Shown here one piece after another: positions 18,305 to 25,956 of a DNA stretch of 64,000 nt. Source of the stretch: Qipengyuania profundimaris (GTDB taxonomy: Bacteria > Pseudomonadota > Alphaproteobacteria > Sphingomonadales > Sphingomonadaceae); NCBI RefSeq assembly GCF_030717945.1, contig NZ_JAVAIM010000001.1, positions 123,131 through 187,130 of the forward strand, written 5' to 3'. The notes beneath the pieces are model-generated. The model saw only the letters and a program-made list of their open reading frames with translations, was not told the DNA's origin and searched no databases. Every line of letters begins with the position of its first letter. Position 1 is the first letter of the stretch. Position numbers and translations under genes: made by a program.

Positions 18305-18526
18305 ATGCAGACTCTCGAACTCCAGGAAATCGAAATCGTCGGTGGCGGCGACTACGCCCGAGAAGCGGCGATAGCAGCTGGCGCAGCATTCGGCGGAACC
18401 TATGGTGGTGCTGTGGGCGGTGCGATCGGCGGCTTTGCCGGCGGTCTCTGGTACGACTGGGCCGAATCTGTCGGCGGTAGCAACGTGGCTTCGGTGAGCG
18501 ATCGCTACGACCGCTACCAACAGTAA
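18305..18526 (+). CDS. Double-glycine leader peptide, bacteriocin-like
   Basis: 73-residue peptide. The first 15 residues, MQTLELQEIEIVGGG, resemble a double-glycine leader for PCAT-type exporters. With cleavage after Gly15 the positions are L at -12, E at -8, I at -7, V at -4 and GG at -2/-1. The predicted 58-residue mature part has a Gly/Ala stretch with repeated GG and GxxxG spacing (residues about 25-47), then a polar tail with WYDW and YDRYQQ. AGGAAGGA precedes the ATG. No exporter, peptidase or immunity gene is recognised nearby. Other possibilities are a glycine-zipper membrane peptide or a toxin. Coding status rests on the start, RBS and composition. Confidence 0.7.
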   Translation: MQTLELQEIEIVGGGDYAREAAIAAGAAFGGTYGGAVGGAIGGFAGGLWYDWAESVGGSNVASVSDRYDRYQQ

Positions 18527-18540
18527 TGAGCGATGCTCAA

Positions 18541-18571
18541 GGGGGTGTGGGAGAAGGTGCCCACATCCCCC
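18541..18571 (+). terminator. Terminator-like hairpin after the double-glycine peptide gene
   Basis: GGGGG and TGTGGG (18541-18551) pair with CCCACA and CCCCC (18560-18571) around an eight-base loop, with a single bulged T. The stem is strong and begins 14 bases after the peptide stop codon, but no T run follows. It may stabilise or end the peptide transcript. The exbD-like genes downstream need their own promoter in 18572-18687, where an AT-rich TATAAC lies near 18650. Confidence 0.5.
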
Positions 18572-18687
18572 GCCCTCTGCCATTTGTGCGTATCACTGCC
18601 TCATTCTGCACAGCGAGAACCGCTTTATCGCTGAGTTGCGTTATGCTATAACATTAATTCTGGGGTCGAACGGAACAGGAGCGCTCT

Positions 18688-19116
18688 ATGTCCTATCGCA
18701 GCCGATCGTCTACACCACCGATGCAACCAATGTCCGAGATGAACATCACGCCGTTGATCGATGTTATGCTCGTCCTGTTGATCATGTTCATCATCGTGAT
18801 CCCAATCGCAACGCATGCGCTCGCCATCCCCCTGCCCAATGGCAAAGGCATCTTCAGGACCGAAGCCATCAATACGGTCCATATCGATGCGCGCGACCGT
18901 CTCTACTGGAACGGGCAGTCGCTCGATCGCCAGCAGCTCCTAAACCAGCTTGCCGGAGCCGCAGCCCTCACCGATCAACCGCAGATCCGCTTCGATCCCG
19001 ATCCCCGCGCCAGCTACGATCGCAGCTCGCGCACGATCGCGCTCATCAAGGACTCGGGCATCGAAAAATTCGCCTTCGTCGGCAATGAACGGTATCGCGC
19101 TCTCGGTGCCGACTGA
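18688..19116 (+). CDS. exbD: Biopolymer transporter ExbD (paralogue 3)
   Basis: 142-residue ExbD outside the main Exb operon. It keeps the membrane signature [20 protein letters not shown] with the proton-carrying Asp, then IPIATHALAIPLP and an ending KFAFVGNERYRALG like paralogue 2. No exbB accompanies it, so it must share the ExbB at 16177 or one elsewhere. It lies downstream of the double-glycine peptide and overlaps the next exbD-like gene by about 11 bases if that gene starts at GTG 19106. Confidence 0.88.
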   Translation: MSYRSRSSTPPMQPMSEMNITPLIDVMLVLLIMFIIVIPIATHALAIPLPNGKGIFRTEAINTVHIDARDRLYWNGQSLDRQQLLNQLAGAAALTDQPQIRFDPDPRASYDRSSRTIALIKDSGIEKFAFVGNERYRALGAD

Positions 19117-19618
19117 TCGGTGCAGGCGGCCACGCCGCCGCTACTGCCACGGCGAGCCGATCGGCAGGCCCGACAGCCTGCCGATCCTGCTTTTCGTCTT
19201 TGCGCTCATCGCGGCCCTGCTCGCAATGTCGCCGCGCGCCACGCACTTCCTGAAGGTGGACCTGCCGGCTCCGTATCCACCCGGCTATTTAGAAGTCCTG
19301 ACACCGAGCTATGACCGGATCGTGATCGCCGCCAACGGGAATGCCCGATGGAATTCGGTTCCGGTGAACGATGCGCAGCTTCGTTTCATTCTCGATCAGT
19401 CCGCCATGCGTCCGCTGCAGCATAGCCTCCTTCTGACGCCCGACGCGCAAACTCCCTATCCGCGCGTCCTCGAAATACTCCGCCTTGTCGCCGCCGCAGG
19501 GCTGAACGACCGATGCTTTCGTTTCTCCGGAAATGCCCGCTTTGCGCGCTACGACAGGCCCGAAACCTTCGACAACCTCGTCTCTCCCGAAACGGTCGAA
19601 TGCCTCCCCTATGGCTGA
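19106..19618 (+). CDS. Divergent ExbD-like protein lacking the membrane aspartate
   Basis: About 170 residues, ExbD-like. An ungapped alignment to paralogue 3 anchored on the shared ATH puts Leu where the essential membrane Asp of ExbD lies: the helix here reads LPILLFVFALIAALLAM. The rest (HFLKVDLPAPYP, RWNSVPVNDAQLRFIL and a C-terminal FRFSGNARFARYD) parallels the ExbD periplasmic domain. The start is uncertain: GTG 19106 overlaps the previous stop, and ATG 19085 is also in frame. It is probably not able to carry protons and may be a regulatory or decaying paralogue. It ends 10 bases inside the convergent helicase gene. Confidence 0.7.
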   Translation: MPTDRCRRPRRRYCHGEPIGRPDSLPILLFVFALIAALLAMSPRATHFLKVDLPAPYPPGYLEVLTPSYDRIVIAANGNARWNSVPVNDAQLRFILDQSAMRPLQHSLLLTPDAQTPYPRVLEILRLVAAAGLNDRCFRFSGNARFARYDRPETFDNLVSPETVECLPYG

Positions 19619-22074
19619 GGCAACTCGTCCACCCGCATCGCCGCACCGGCAAGGCTCTCTGCCTCTAACAAAAGTTCATCGTCCACCGCCCCCTGCGGTG
19701 TCGCCTCGCGCCCGATCATCACCATCACCGGTACCGCCAGCGGGCTAACCCGGTCGAGCTCGACATGGACCAGTTGCTCGGCCGAACGGTCGAGCAAATC
19801 GCCCAACCGCCCGACATCGGTCATCCTCGTGCGCGCGTCGGCCCAAGCGGCCTCCAGCAGCACGTGGTCGGGCTCGTATTTTCGCAGCACGTCGTATATC
19901 AGGTCGGTCGAAAAGGTGACCTGCTTGCCGGTCTTGCGCTTGCCCGGATGCTGCCGTTCGACCAAACCGCCGATCACCGCCACCTCGCGGAAAGCACGGC
20001 GCAACAGGTGCGAGTTCTGCACCCAATCGATGAATTCGTCCTGCAGGATATCCGGCGACAGCAGCGGCGCCGGGTCGGTTACCGGTTTCAAACCCCACAC
20101 CGCCAGCGAGTAATCGTTCGCCACGAAGCCGCCCGGTAGCAGCCCCATGTCTTCCATGCGCCGGGTTATCAGCATGCCGAGGCTCTGGTTCGCGTTCCAC
20201 CCCTCGAACGTATAATAGACGCTGTAGTGGCGCTTGGCGTGCGGGAAGCTTTCGACCAGCAGTTGGCCCGGCCCCGGCATCCGGCTGCGCCAGTCCTGCA
20301 CCTCCAGCCATTCGCGCACATCGTCCGGGAAACGCGCCCAGCCAGCGCGATCGACCAGCATTTCGCGCACCCGCTCGGCAAGGTGCGTTGTCAACGGCAT
20401 GCGCTGGCCGCCATAGCTCGGGATCATCGCATTGGACGTCGCGGCCTTCACCAGCACTTCCATGTCCTGCAGCTTGACGACCTCCAGGCTCATCCCGGCA
20501 AAGGCGAAGGTGTCGCCGGGTGACAGCGAGGCGGCGAACCGCTCTTCGATCTTGCCGAGACTGCGCCCGCCGCGCCCGCGCCCCGAGTTGATCCGCACCT
20601 CCAGCATCTCGCTGTCGATGATGATCCCGGCGTTCATCCGGTGCCGCTGCGCCTGTTCGGGATGGGTGAGCCGCCAGACGCCCTGCTTGTCGCGCAAGAT
20701 GCGCTTGAACTTGTCGTAGGCCTTGAGCGAATAGCCGCCGGTTTCGACGAAGGAGAGCACCCGCTGCCATGCCTCTTCGTCGACCCAGGCATAGGCAAGG
20801 CTGGAGCGTATTTCAGCGAGCAATTCGTCTTCATGGAACGGCGCCGCGCAGGCGCACGCCATCACATGCTGGGCAAGCACGTCCAGCCCGCCGGGGCGAA
20901 AATCCTCGCCGTCCCGCTGCCCCTCGTCCACCGCCTCGCGCGCTGCCGTCGCCTCTAGAAATTCGAAGCGATTGCCCGGCACCAGCAGCGCGCGGCTCGG
21001 TTGGTCCAGCCGGTGATTCGCGCGGCCGATACGCTGGAGCAGGCGGCTCGAGCCCTTCGGCGCGCCCATCTGCACGACGAGGTCGATATCGCCCCAGTCG
21101 ACCCCGAGGTCGAGGCTGGCCGTCGCCACCAGCGCGCGCAATTCGCCGCGCGCCATCGCGCCCTCCACCTTGCGCCGCGCCTCTTTCGAGAGGGAGCCGT
21201 GATGGACGCCGATGGGGAGGTTGTCCTCGTTCACGTCCCATAGGTGCTGGAAGATATATTCCGCAAGGAAGCGGGTGTTGGTGAAGATCAGCGAGGTACG
21301 GTTGGTCTTGATCTGCTCGTAGAGCTGCGGGATCGCCCAGGTCGCGGCGTGCCCGCCCCATGGCACGCGCTCTTCGTCGGGCAGCAGGATCTCGACCTCC
21401 GCCGGCGCGCCGGCCTCGCCCTCGACCAGTTCGACCGTGTCGATATCGCCCCAAGGCGCAAGCCATTCGCGAAATTTCTCCGGTTCGGCGACGGTGGCCG
21501 ATAGCGCGGCGCGCTGGAGGTCCGGCGCAATCCCCTGCAAGCGCGACAGGGCCAGCGCCAGAAGATCGCCGCGCTTGCCGGTGGCGAAAGCATGCACCTC
21601 GTCGATTACGATGCGTTTGAGACCGGCGAACAGCTCGAAACTATCGGGATAGCTGAGCAGCAGCGACAGGCTTTCCGGCGTGGTCAGGAGCACATGCGGC
21701 GGCTTCGTCCGCTGGCGTTTCTTGCGACCCGACGGTGTATCGCCGCTGCGGGTTTCGACGCGGATCGGCAGGCCGATCTCCTCGATCGGCGTCAGCAGGT
21801 TGCGCTGAACGTCATGCGCCAGCGCCTTGAGAGGCGAGACATAGAGCGTGTGGAGACCATCAGGTGGCGCGGCGCCATCAAGCCGCGAAGACGCGAAGTC
21901 GGCAAGAGTCGGCAGGAAGCCCGCCAGCGTCTTGCCCGCCCCCGTATCGGCCACCAGCAGCGCATGCCGCCCCGCATCGCTGGCGCCGAGCATCTCCGCC
22001 TGATGTCGCCGAACGCGCCAGTCACGCGCCGCAAACCATTCGGCGATTTCGGGAGGCACGGCACCGGGCTTCAT
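19609..22074 (-). CDS. Lhr-type DEXH-box helicase (ligase-associated family)
   Basis: Superfamily 2 ATP-dependent helicase of 821 residues. Motif I ADTGAGKTLAG (near residue 45), the DEVH box VIDEVHAF, motif III SATVAEPEKF, then a RecA2 domain with STRRLLQRIGRANH-like sequence (GSSRLLQRIGRANHRL) and the Lhr-core C-terminal domain. It matches the family named ligase-associated DNA damage response DEXH helicase. The usual partners, an ATP-dependent DNA ligase and a metallophosphoesterase exonuclease, are not adjacent. MKPGAVPPEIAEW from 22074 is preferred to the start at 22095. Confidence 0.9.
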   Translation of the reverse strand: MKPGAVPPEIAEWFAARDWRVRRHQAEMLGASDAGRHALLVADTGAGKTLAGFLPTLADFASSRLDGAAPPDGLHTLYVSPLKALAHDVQRNLLTPIEEIGLPIRVETRSGDTPSGRKKRQRTKPPHVLLTTPESLSLLLSYPDSFELFAGLKRIVIDEVHAFATGKRGDLLALALSRLQGIAPDLQRAALSATVAEPEKFREWLAPWGDIDTVELVEGEAGAPAEVEILLPDEERVPWGGHAATWAIPQLYEQIKTNRTSLIFTNTRFLAEYIFQHLWDVNEDNLPIGVHHGSLSKEARRKVEGAMARGELRALVATASLDLGVDWGDIDLVVQMGAPKGSSRLLQRIGRANHRLDQPSRALLVPGNRFEFLEATAAREAVDEGQRDGEDFRPGGLDVLAQHVMACACAAPFHEDELLAEIRSSLAYAWVDEEAWQRVLSFVETGGYSLKAYDKFKRILRDKQGVWRLTHPEQAQRHRMNAGIIIDSEMLEVRINSGRGRGGRSLGKIEERFAASLSPGDTFAFAGMSLEVVKLQDMEVLVKAATSNAMIPSYGGQRMPLTTHLAERVREMLVDRAGWARFPDDVREWLEVQDWRSRMPGPGQLLVESFPHAKRHYSVYYTFEGWNANQSLGMLITRRMEDMGLLPGGFVANDYSLAVWGLKPVTDPAPLLSPDILQDEFIDWVQNSHLLRRAFREVAVIGGLVERQHPGKRKTGKQVTFSTDLIYDVLRKYEPDHVLLEAAWADARTRMTDVGRLGDLLDRSAEQLVHVELDRVSPLAVPVMVMIGREATPQGAVDDELLLEAESLAGAAMRVDELPQP

Positions 22075-22109
22075 CAGAATAGAGCGCTGGCGCAAGGCGA
22101 GCGTTCCCG

Positions 22110-23339
22110 TCAGATGGCGCGGAGCAAAGCAGTCGGCGCTTCCTCCGGATCGGCCAGCGCCGCTTCGACGACTGCGATGCGCGCGTCGCAGGCGGCAGGA
22201 TGGGTTTCGTCGCCGAGGGCCCGAGCGATTTCGGTGACGCTCAGGCCTGTCTCGGCAGTGGCGGCAGCCGCAATGTCTTCCGGTATGGTGTAGCCTTCCT
22301 CCTCCTGAAGCTGCGGCCGCAGCCAGCCTCGATCGAGCAAGTCTCGCGCCACCTGCCGCTCGCGCACGGCCGACTCGCCCGACAGCTGCGGTATGCCTTC
22401 GAAAAAGCTGCGACTGAGCACCTCGCGGCAGTTGCCATTGCCTGAGTCCCGCGCTGCGCGAAGCCAGTCGAGATAGAGCCTGTCGATGGCGATCAGTGTT
22501 TCCCGATCGGCAATGTCGCGCGCCGATAGGATCCCGACCCTCAGATCTTCGCGCAGCCTGAAATGGGGGTCGTTGCCGCGCATGATATTACCGAGCACTC
22601 CGGCAACCAGACGTGGCTCTCGCTCGCCGACATAGGCCACGGTCGCATCCGCCCCGAGAGCCTCGGCCAGCAGCCGGTCCGCCTCGGCTAGATCCTCCGA
22701 CGACGCGCGGTCCTGCAAATCCTGGACGACGCGTTCCGAAGGATCGGATCGATCCGCAGCGTATTCGGCGAACTCGGTGAACGCGAAGACCGCCACAAGA
22801 AGGAGGACGAGCACTACGCAACCGGATGATGTCCGCTCCTTCGACGGAGCCCCGCTCGACTGCGCCACATCCTTCGGCCTCCCGACGACGAGCCGACCGG
22901 CCTGTTCGAAAGAGGGATCGACATACTCGGCCACTGGCAGTCGGGGGATACGCCCCGAACCTGTTTCGGGAGCGCGAGCGGGTGACTCTGTTTCCAGCGC
23001 CGTCGCGTCAACCGGAGCGGGCCTGAAATCCTCCGCATCGAGTTCCTCGGCTTCGGGCAGAGCGATCTCGGGCGGAACTGGGGGCGGTGCGAGATCCGCG
23101 ATCGGCGGCGGCGCCACAACGCTCGGTCGCCCTGCCGGGCCACAATCCCCGCGCTCTGCCGCGCGGAGCATCTCGGAAGCCAGAAACAGGGCCTTCTCGC
23201 GCGCCTCGGTCAGGCGCGCGAAGGCCGAGATCTGCATCGCTTTGTTGAGCTCGGCCTTTTGCGCCGCATAGGCTGTGCGGATTGCCTCCTTGTCGGAAGT
23301 TTCTCCGATACCAAGTGCGGACCAGGGCCACTCAGCCAC
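22110..23339 (-). CDS. J-domain-like single-pass membrane protein of unknown function
   Basis: 409 residues, GTG start. Residues about 3-60 (WPWSALGIGETSDKEAIRTA, then a helix and RLTEAREKAL) look like a J-domain fold, but the HPD tripeptide that stimulates DnaK is absent. A Pro/Glu-rich linker follows (about 75-165). One membrane helix (about 176-195, VVLVLLLVAVFAFTEF) precedes a helical, probably periplasmic C-terminal domain (about 200-409). It lies 35 bases upstream of the helicase on the same strand. I know no assigned function. It may be a membrane scaffold rather than a co-chaperone. Confidence 0.7.
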   Translation of the reverse strand: MAEWPWSALGIGETSDKEAIRTAYAAQKAELNKAMQISAFARLTEAREKALFLASEMLRAAERGDCGPAGRPSVVAPPPIADLAPPPVPPEIALPEAEELDAEDFRPAPVDATALETESPARAPETGSGRIPRLPVAEYVDPSFEQAGRLVVGRPKDVAQSSGAPSKERTSSGCVVLVLLLVAVFAFTEFAEYAADRSDPSERVVQDLQDRASSEDLAEADRLLAEALGADATVAYVGEREPRLVAGVLGNIMRGNDPHFRLREDLRVGILSARDIADRETLIAIDRLYLDWLRAARDSGNGNCREVLSRSFFEGIPQLSGESAVRERQVARDLLDRGWLRPQLQEEEGYTIPEDIAAAATAETGLSVTEIARALGDETHPAACDARIAVVEAALADPEEAPTALLRAI

Positions 23340-23379
23340 AGCTTGTCAAAACCACCAGTGCTACCCGGACACCGTACCC

Positions 23380-24228
23380 CTACAGTTCTTCCAGTTCGCC
23401 GTCGGCTTCATCCATCGGTTTGGGTGGCTTGACCACGTCTTCCAATGTCGCTGCATCAACTCCCAGCAATCCGGCCATCCTCGCTCGCTCTGCGTCGGTA
23501 AGATCGGCATAGCTGCGTTCTGCCGGCAATGTCGCCATCGCCTCCGTCATTGCGGTCTCCATGTCCCCAAAACTGCCCATCATCGCGGGCAATGCCTGCA
23601 TGCTCGATTGCATGACCTGTGGATCGGCGAACAGCGCCATCTGCTCGCGCGCATAGATCTCCCCCGTCGGCGTCGCGAAGAAAGTGGCAATGTCAGCCAA
23701 TTGGTCCTCGTCGAACCGCACCGCATAGGCCTTCGACAAGCCTTCCCGCATCGGCTTTTCCATGACGGAGAAGGCGCCGCCCATCTTGTCGGTCATCACG
23801 GTGATGATCGCATCGGCGCGTTCGGCATAACCGGGATCGAGCAGGCCGGCGAGCTCGGCACGCTGGCCATCGTCAAGCGCCTCAATCCGCTCTTCGTCGA
23901 TCTCCAGCCGGCCCGCGAGGACGAATTTCGGTTGAGTGAACATCGACATCATCGGACGCAACATCTTGTCCATCATGTCGCTCATCATGGTGCCATAGAA
24001 CCCTTCCGGCATCATGGTGCCAACCAGTGCCTCGGCCTGCGGCAGCCGCGCCGCCTGCTCGGCAGTCAGTGGCTCGGTCTGGAAAATACCTCCCATCATC
24101 TTTGCGAACTCGGCCATGCCATCGCCGGCCGGAACCTCGCTCGTAACCTCGACTTGGTCCTGAGCCAAAGCCGGTGTCGTCATGGCAAGAGTCAGGCTGA
24201 AGGTTGCCGTTTTCAGAACATTGCGCAT
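23380..24228 (-). CDS. DUF2059-like exported protein
   Basis: 282 residues with a Sec signal ending TPALAQ. The C-terminal half contains FDEDQLADIATFFATPTGEIYAREQ, a pattern typical of DUF2059 proteins. It is rich in methionine (repeated MM and PMMSMF). Function unknown, presumably periplasmic. It follows pgm after 22 bases on the same strand and may be the last gene of the mipZ-dnaJ-pgm unit. Confidence 0.78.
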   Translation of the reverse strand: MRNVLKTATFSLTLAMTTPALAQDQVEVTSEVPAGDGMAEFAKMMGGIFQTEPLTAEQAARLPQAEALVGTMMPEGFYGTMMSDMMDKMLRPMMSMFTQPKFVLAGRLEIDEERIEALDDGQRAELAGLLDPGYAERADAIITVMTDKMGGAFSVMEKPMREGLSKAYAVRFDEDQLADIATFFATPTGEIYAREQMALFADPQVMQSSMQALPAMMGSFGDMETAMTEAMATLPAERSYADLTDAERARMAGLLGVDAATLEDVVKPPKPMDEADGELEEL

Positions 24229-24250
24229 CGTCGATCCCCCTAGTTGACTA

Positions 24251-25657
24251 TCAGTGCCCCACGCTTTCGCCGCGCTCCAGCCCGCTCAGCGCCAGTTGCT
24301 CGTCGATTTGGGCCATCAAGCGGGTCAGCCCCGCCTGCGTTTCGCTTTCAGCGCGGGCGACAAGCACGTCCTGCGTGTTCGAAGCGCGTAGCAGCCACCA
24401 GCCATCGTCATTGGTCACACGCACACCATCGGTGCCGTCGACCTCGTCCGGGCTGTCCTTCAGACGCTCCTTGACCTCCTCGATCGCGGCGAATTTACGG
24501 CTCTCATCGACCTGGAAGCGCATTTCGGGCGTGTTGATCATATCCGGCATCGCGCTGCGCAGATCGGTGACCGACTTGCCGAGCCGCGCCGACGCCGCGA
24601 GCAACCGCACCCCGGCATAGAGCGCATCGTCGAAACCATAATATTCGTCGGCAAAGAACACGTGGCCGCTCATTTCGCCCGCCAGCGGCGATCCCGTTTC
24701 CTTCATCTTGGACTTGATTAGCGAGTGGCCGGTCTTCCACATCAGCGGCTTGCCACCGCAGGCGGCGACGTGGTCGTAAAGCGCACGGCTGGCCTTCACA
24801 TCGGCGATGATCACGGGCGAATCACCGCGGCGCGCCAGCAGGTCCTCGGCATAGATCATCAGCAGCTGGTCACCCCAGATGACCCGGCCCTGCCCGTCGA
24901 TCGCCCCGATCCTGTCCCCGTCCCCGTCGAAAGCGATACCGAAATCGAGCGATTTCTCCGCGACAAGCGTGCGCAGGTCTTCGAGATTGGCCTCCACCGT
25001 CGGATCGGGATGATGATTGGGGAAATTGCCATCGACTTCGGTAAACAGCAGGTGATGCTCGCCCGGCAGCCGCTCGACGAGTTGCTCCAGCGCCGGACCG
25101 GCCGCGCCGTTGCCCGCGTCCCAGCCGACGCGCAGCTTTGCGAGCGCCGTCCCGTCGATATCGACCAGCGCATCGACCATCTTGGCGATATAGGCGTCCA
25201 TCACATCTCGGGTTTCGACCTCGCCCCTCCCGTCGGCCCATTCGCCGGCGGCAGACCGGCGACCCAATTCTTGAATGTCCGCGCCGAAAAACGGACGCCC
25301 CTGGAATACCATCTTGAAGCCATTGTAATTGGCGGGATTATGGCTACCGGTAATCTGGATGCCGCCGTCGATCTTATCGTCTGATGCCTCGGCATAATAT
25401 AGCATAGGGGTCGGCCCCATGCCGACGCGGACCGCGTCGCAGCCCGCCGCCGTCAGCCCTTCGACGAGAGCATGTTCGAGGATCGGCGAGGACACGCGCC
25501 CGTCGTAGCCGACTGCCACGCGCGAGCCGCCCGCTTCGCGCAGCATCGACCCGAAGGTCCGCCCGATGGCGCGCGCATCATCCGGGCTAAGGGTTTCGCC
25601 GATAATTCCGCGAATGTCGTATTCGCGCAGCACGGTGGGATCGAAGTCGTGGCTCAT
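24251..25657 (-). CDS. Phosphomannomutase/phosphoglucomutase
   Basis: Alpha-D-phosphohexomutase of 468 residues that interconverts hexose 1- and 6-phosphates for exopolysaccharide, LPS and glycogen precursors. It has the phosphoserine loop QITGSHNPANYNG (Ser about 105), the metal loop FDGDGDRIGAID (about 245), the sugar-binding GEMSGHVFF (near 330) and a C-terminal phosphate-binding RASNTQDVLVARAE. Its start overlaps the J-domain protein stop by four bases. The AlgC/PgmG branch often acts on both mannose and glucose phosphates; the substrate preference is not decided here. Confidence 0.93.
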   Translation of the reverse strand: MSHDFDPTVLREYDIRGIIGETLSPDDARAIGRTFGSMLREAGGSRVAVGYDGRVSSPILEHALVEGLTAAGCDAVRVGMGPTPMLYYAEASDDKIDGGIQITGSHNPANYNGFKMVFQGRPFFGADIQELGRRSAAGEWADGRGEVETRDVMDAYIAKMVDALVDIDGTALAKLRVGWDAGNGAAGPALEQLVERLPGEHHLLFTEVDGNFPNHHPDPTVEANLEDLRTLVAEKSLDFGIAFDGDGDRIGAIDGQGRVIWGDQLLMIYAEDLLARRGDSPVIIADVKASRALYDHVAACGGKPLMWKTGHSLIKSKMKETGSPLAGEMSGHVFFADEYYGFDDALYAGVRLLAASARLGKSVTDLRSAMPDMINTPEMRFQVDESRKFAAIEEVKERLKDSPDEVDGTDGVRVTNDDGWWLLRASNTQDVLVARAESETQAGLTRLMAQIDEQLALSGLERGESVGH

Positions 25658-25956
25658 TCGGGTCGCTCCGGTGGTTCGTGGGGCAGGTCGCCCAGAAGCA
25701 GGTCGCGCGCGGCGTTGAGGTCCTGCATTGCGGCATTCGTTCCGCCGCGATCCGGATGGATCATGGCAGTCATTCGGCGGTGGGCGTCACGGATGTCGCG
25801 CGCCTTTGCCCCCTTGCGCACGCCCAGCAATTTGCGTGCCCTGAACAACGCCTGCGAGCGGGTGTCCCGTGCCCGCAGATATTCCCAAGGCCAGCGCCCG
25901 AATATCCACCGACAGGCGACCGACAGGAGCACGGCCAGGGCGATGAGGCGAAGCAT
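25654..25956 (-). CDS. Small membrane-anchored J-domain protein
   Basis: 100 residues: an N-terminal membrane helix (LIALAVLLSVACRWIFG), a basic linker and a C-terminal J-domain with the HPD motif intact (TAMIHPDRGG). The layout resembles TIM14/DjlA-like anchored co-chaperones, which recruit Hsp70 to the membrane. Start ATG 25956 shares one base with the mipZ stop, and its stop overlaps the pgm start by four bases. The open frame upstream to 26619 is a shadow of mipZ. Confidence 0.88.
   Translation of the reverse strand: MLRLIALAVLLSVACRWIFGRWPWEYLRARDTRSQALFRARKLLGVRKGAKARDIRDAHRRMTAMIHPDRGGTNAAMQDLNAARDLLLGDLPHEPPERPE

Noticed and set aside
19609-23339. Helicase plus J-domain-like membrane protein as a new defence system
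   Set aside because: The helicase belongs to a known repair family, no nuclease or toxin is present, and nothing suggests mobility. The two genes are merely neighbours on the same evidence.
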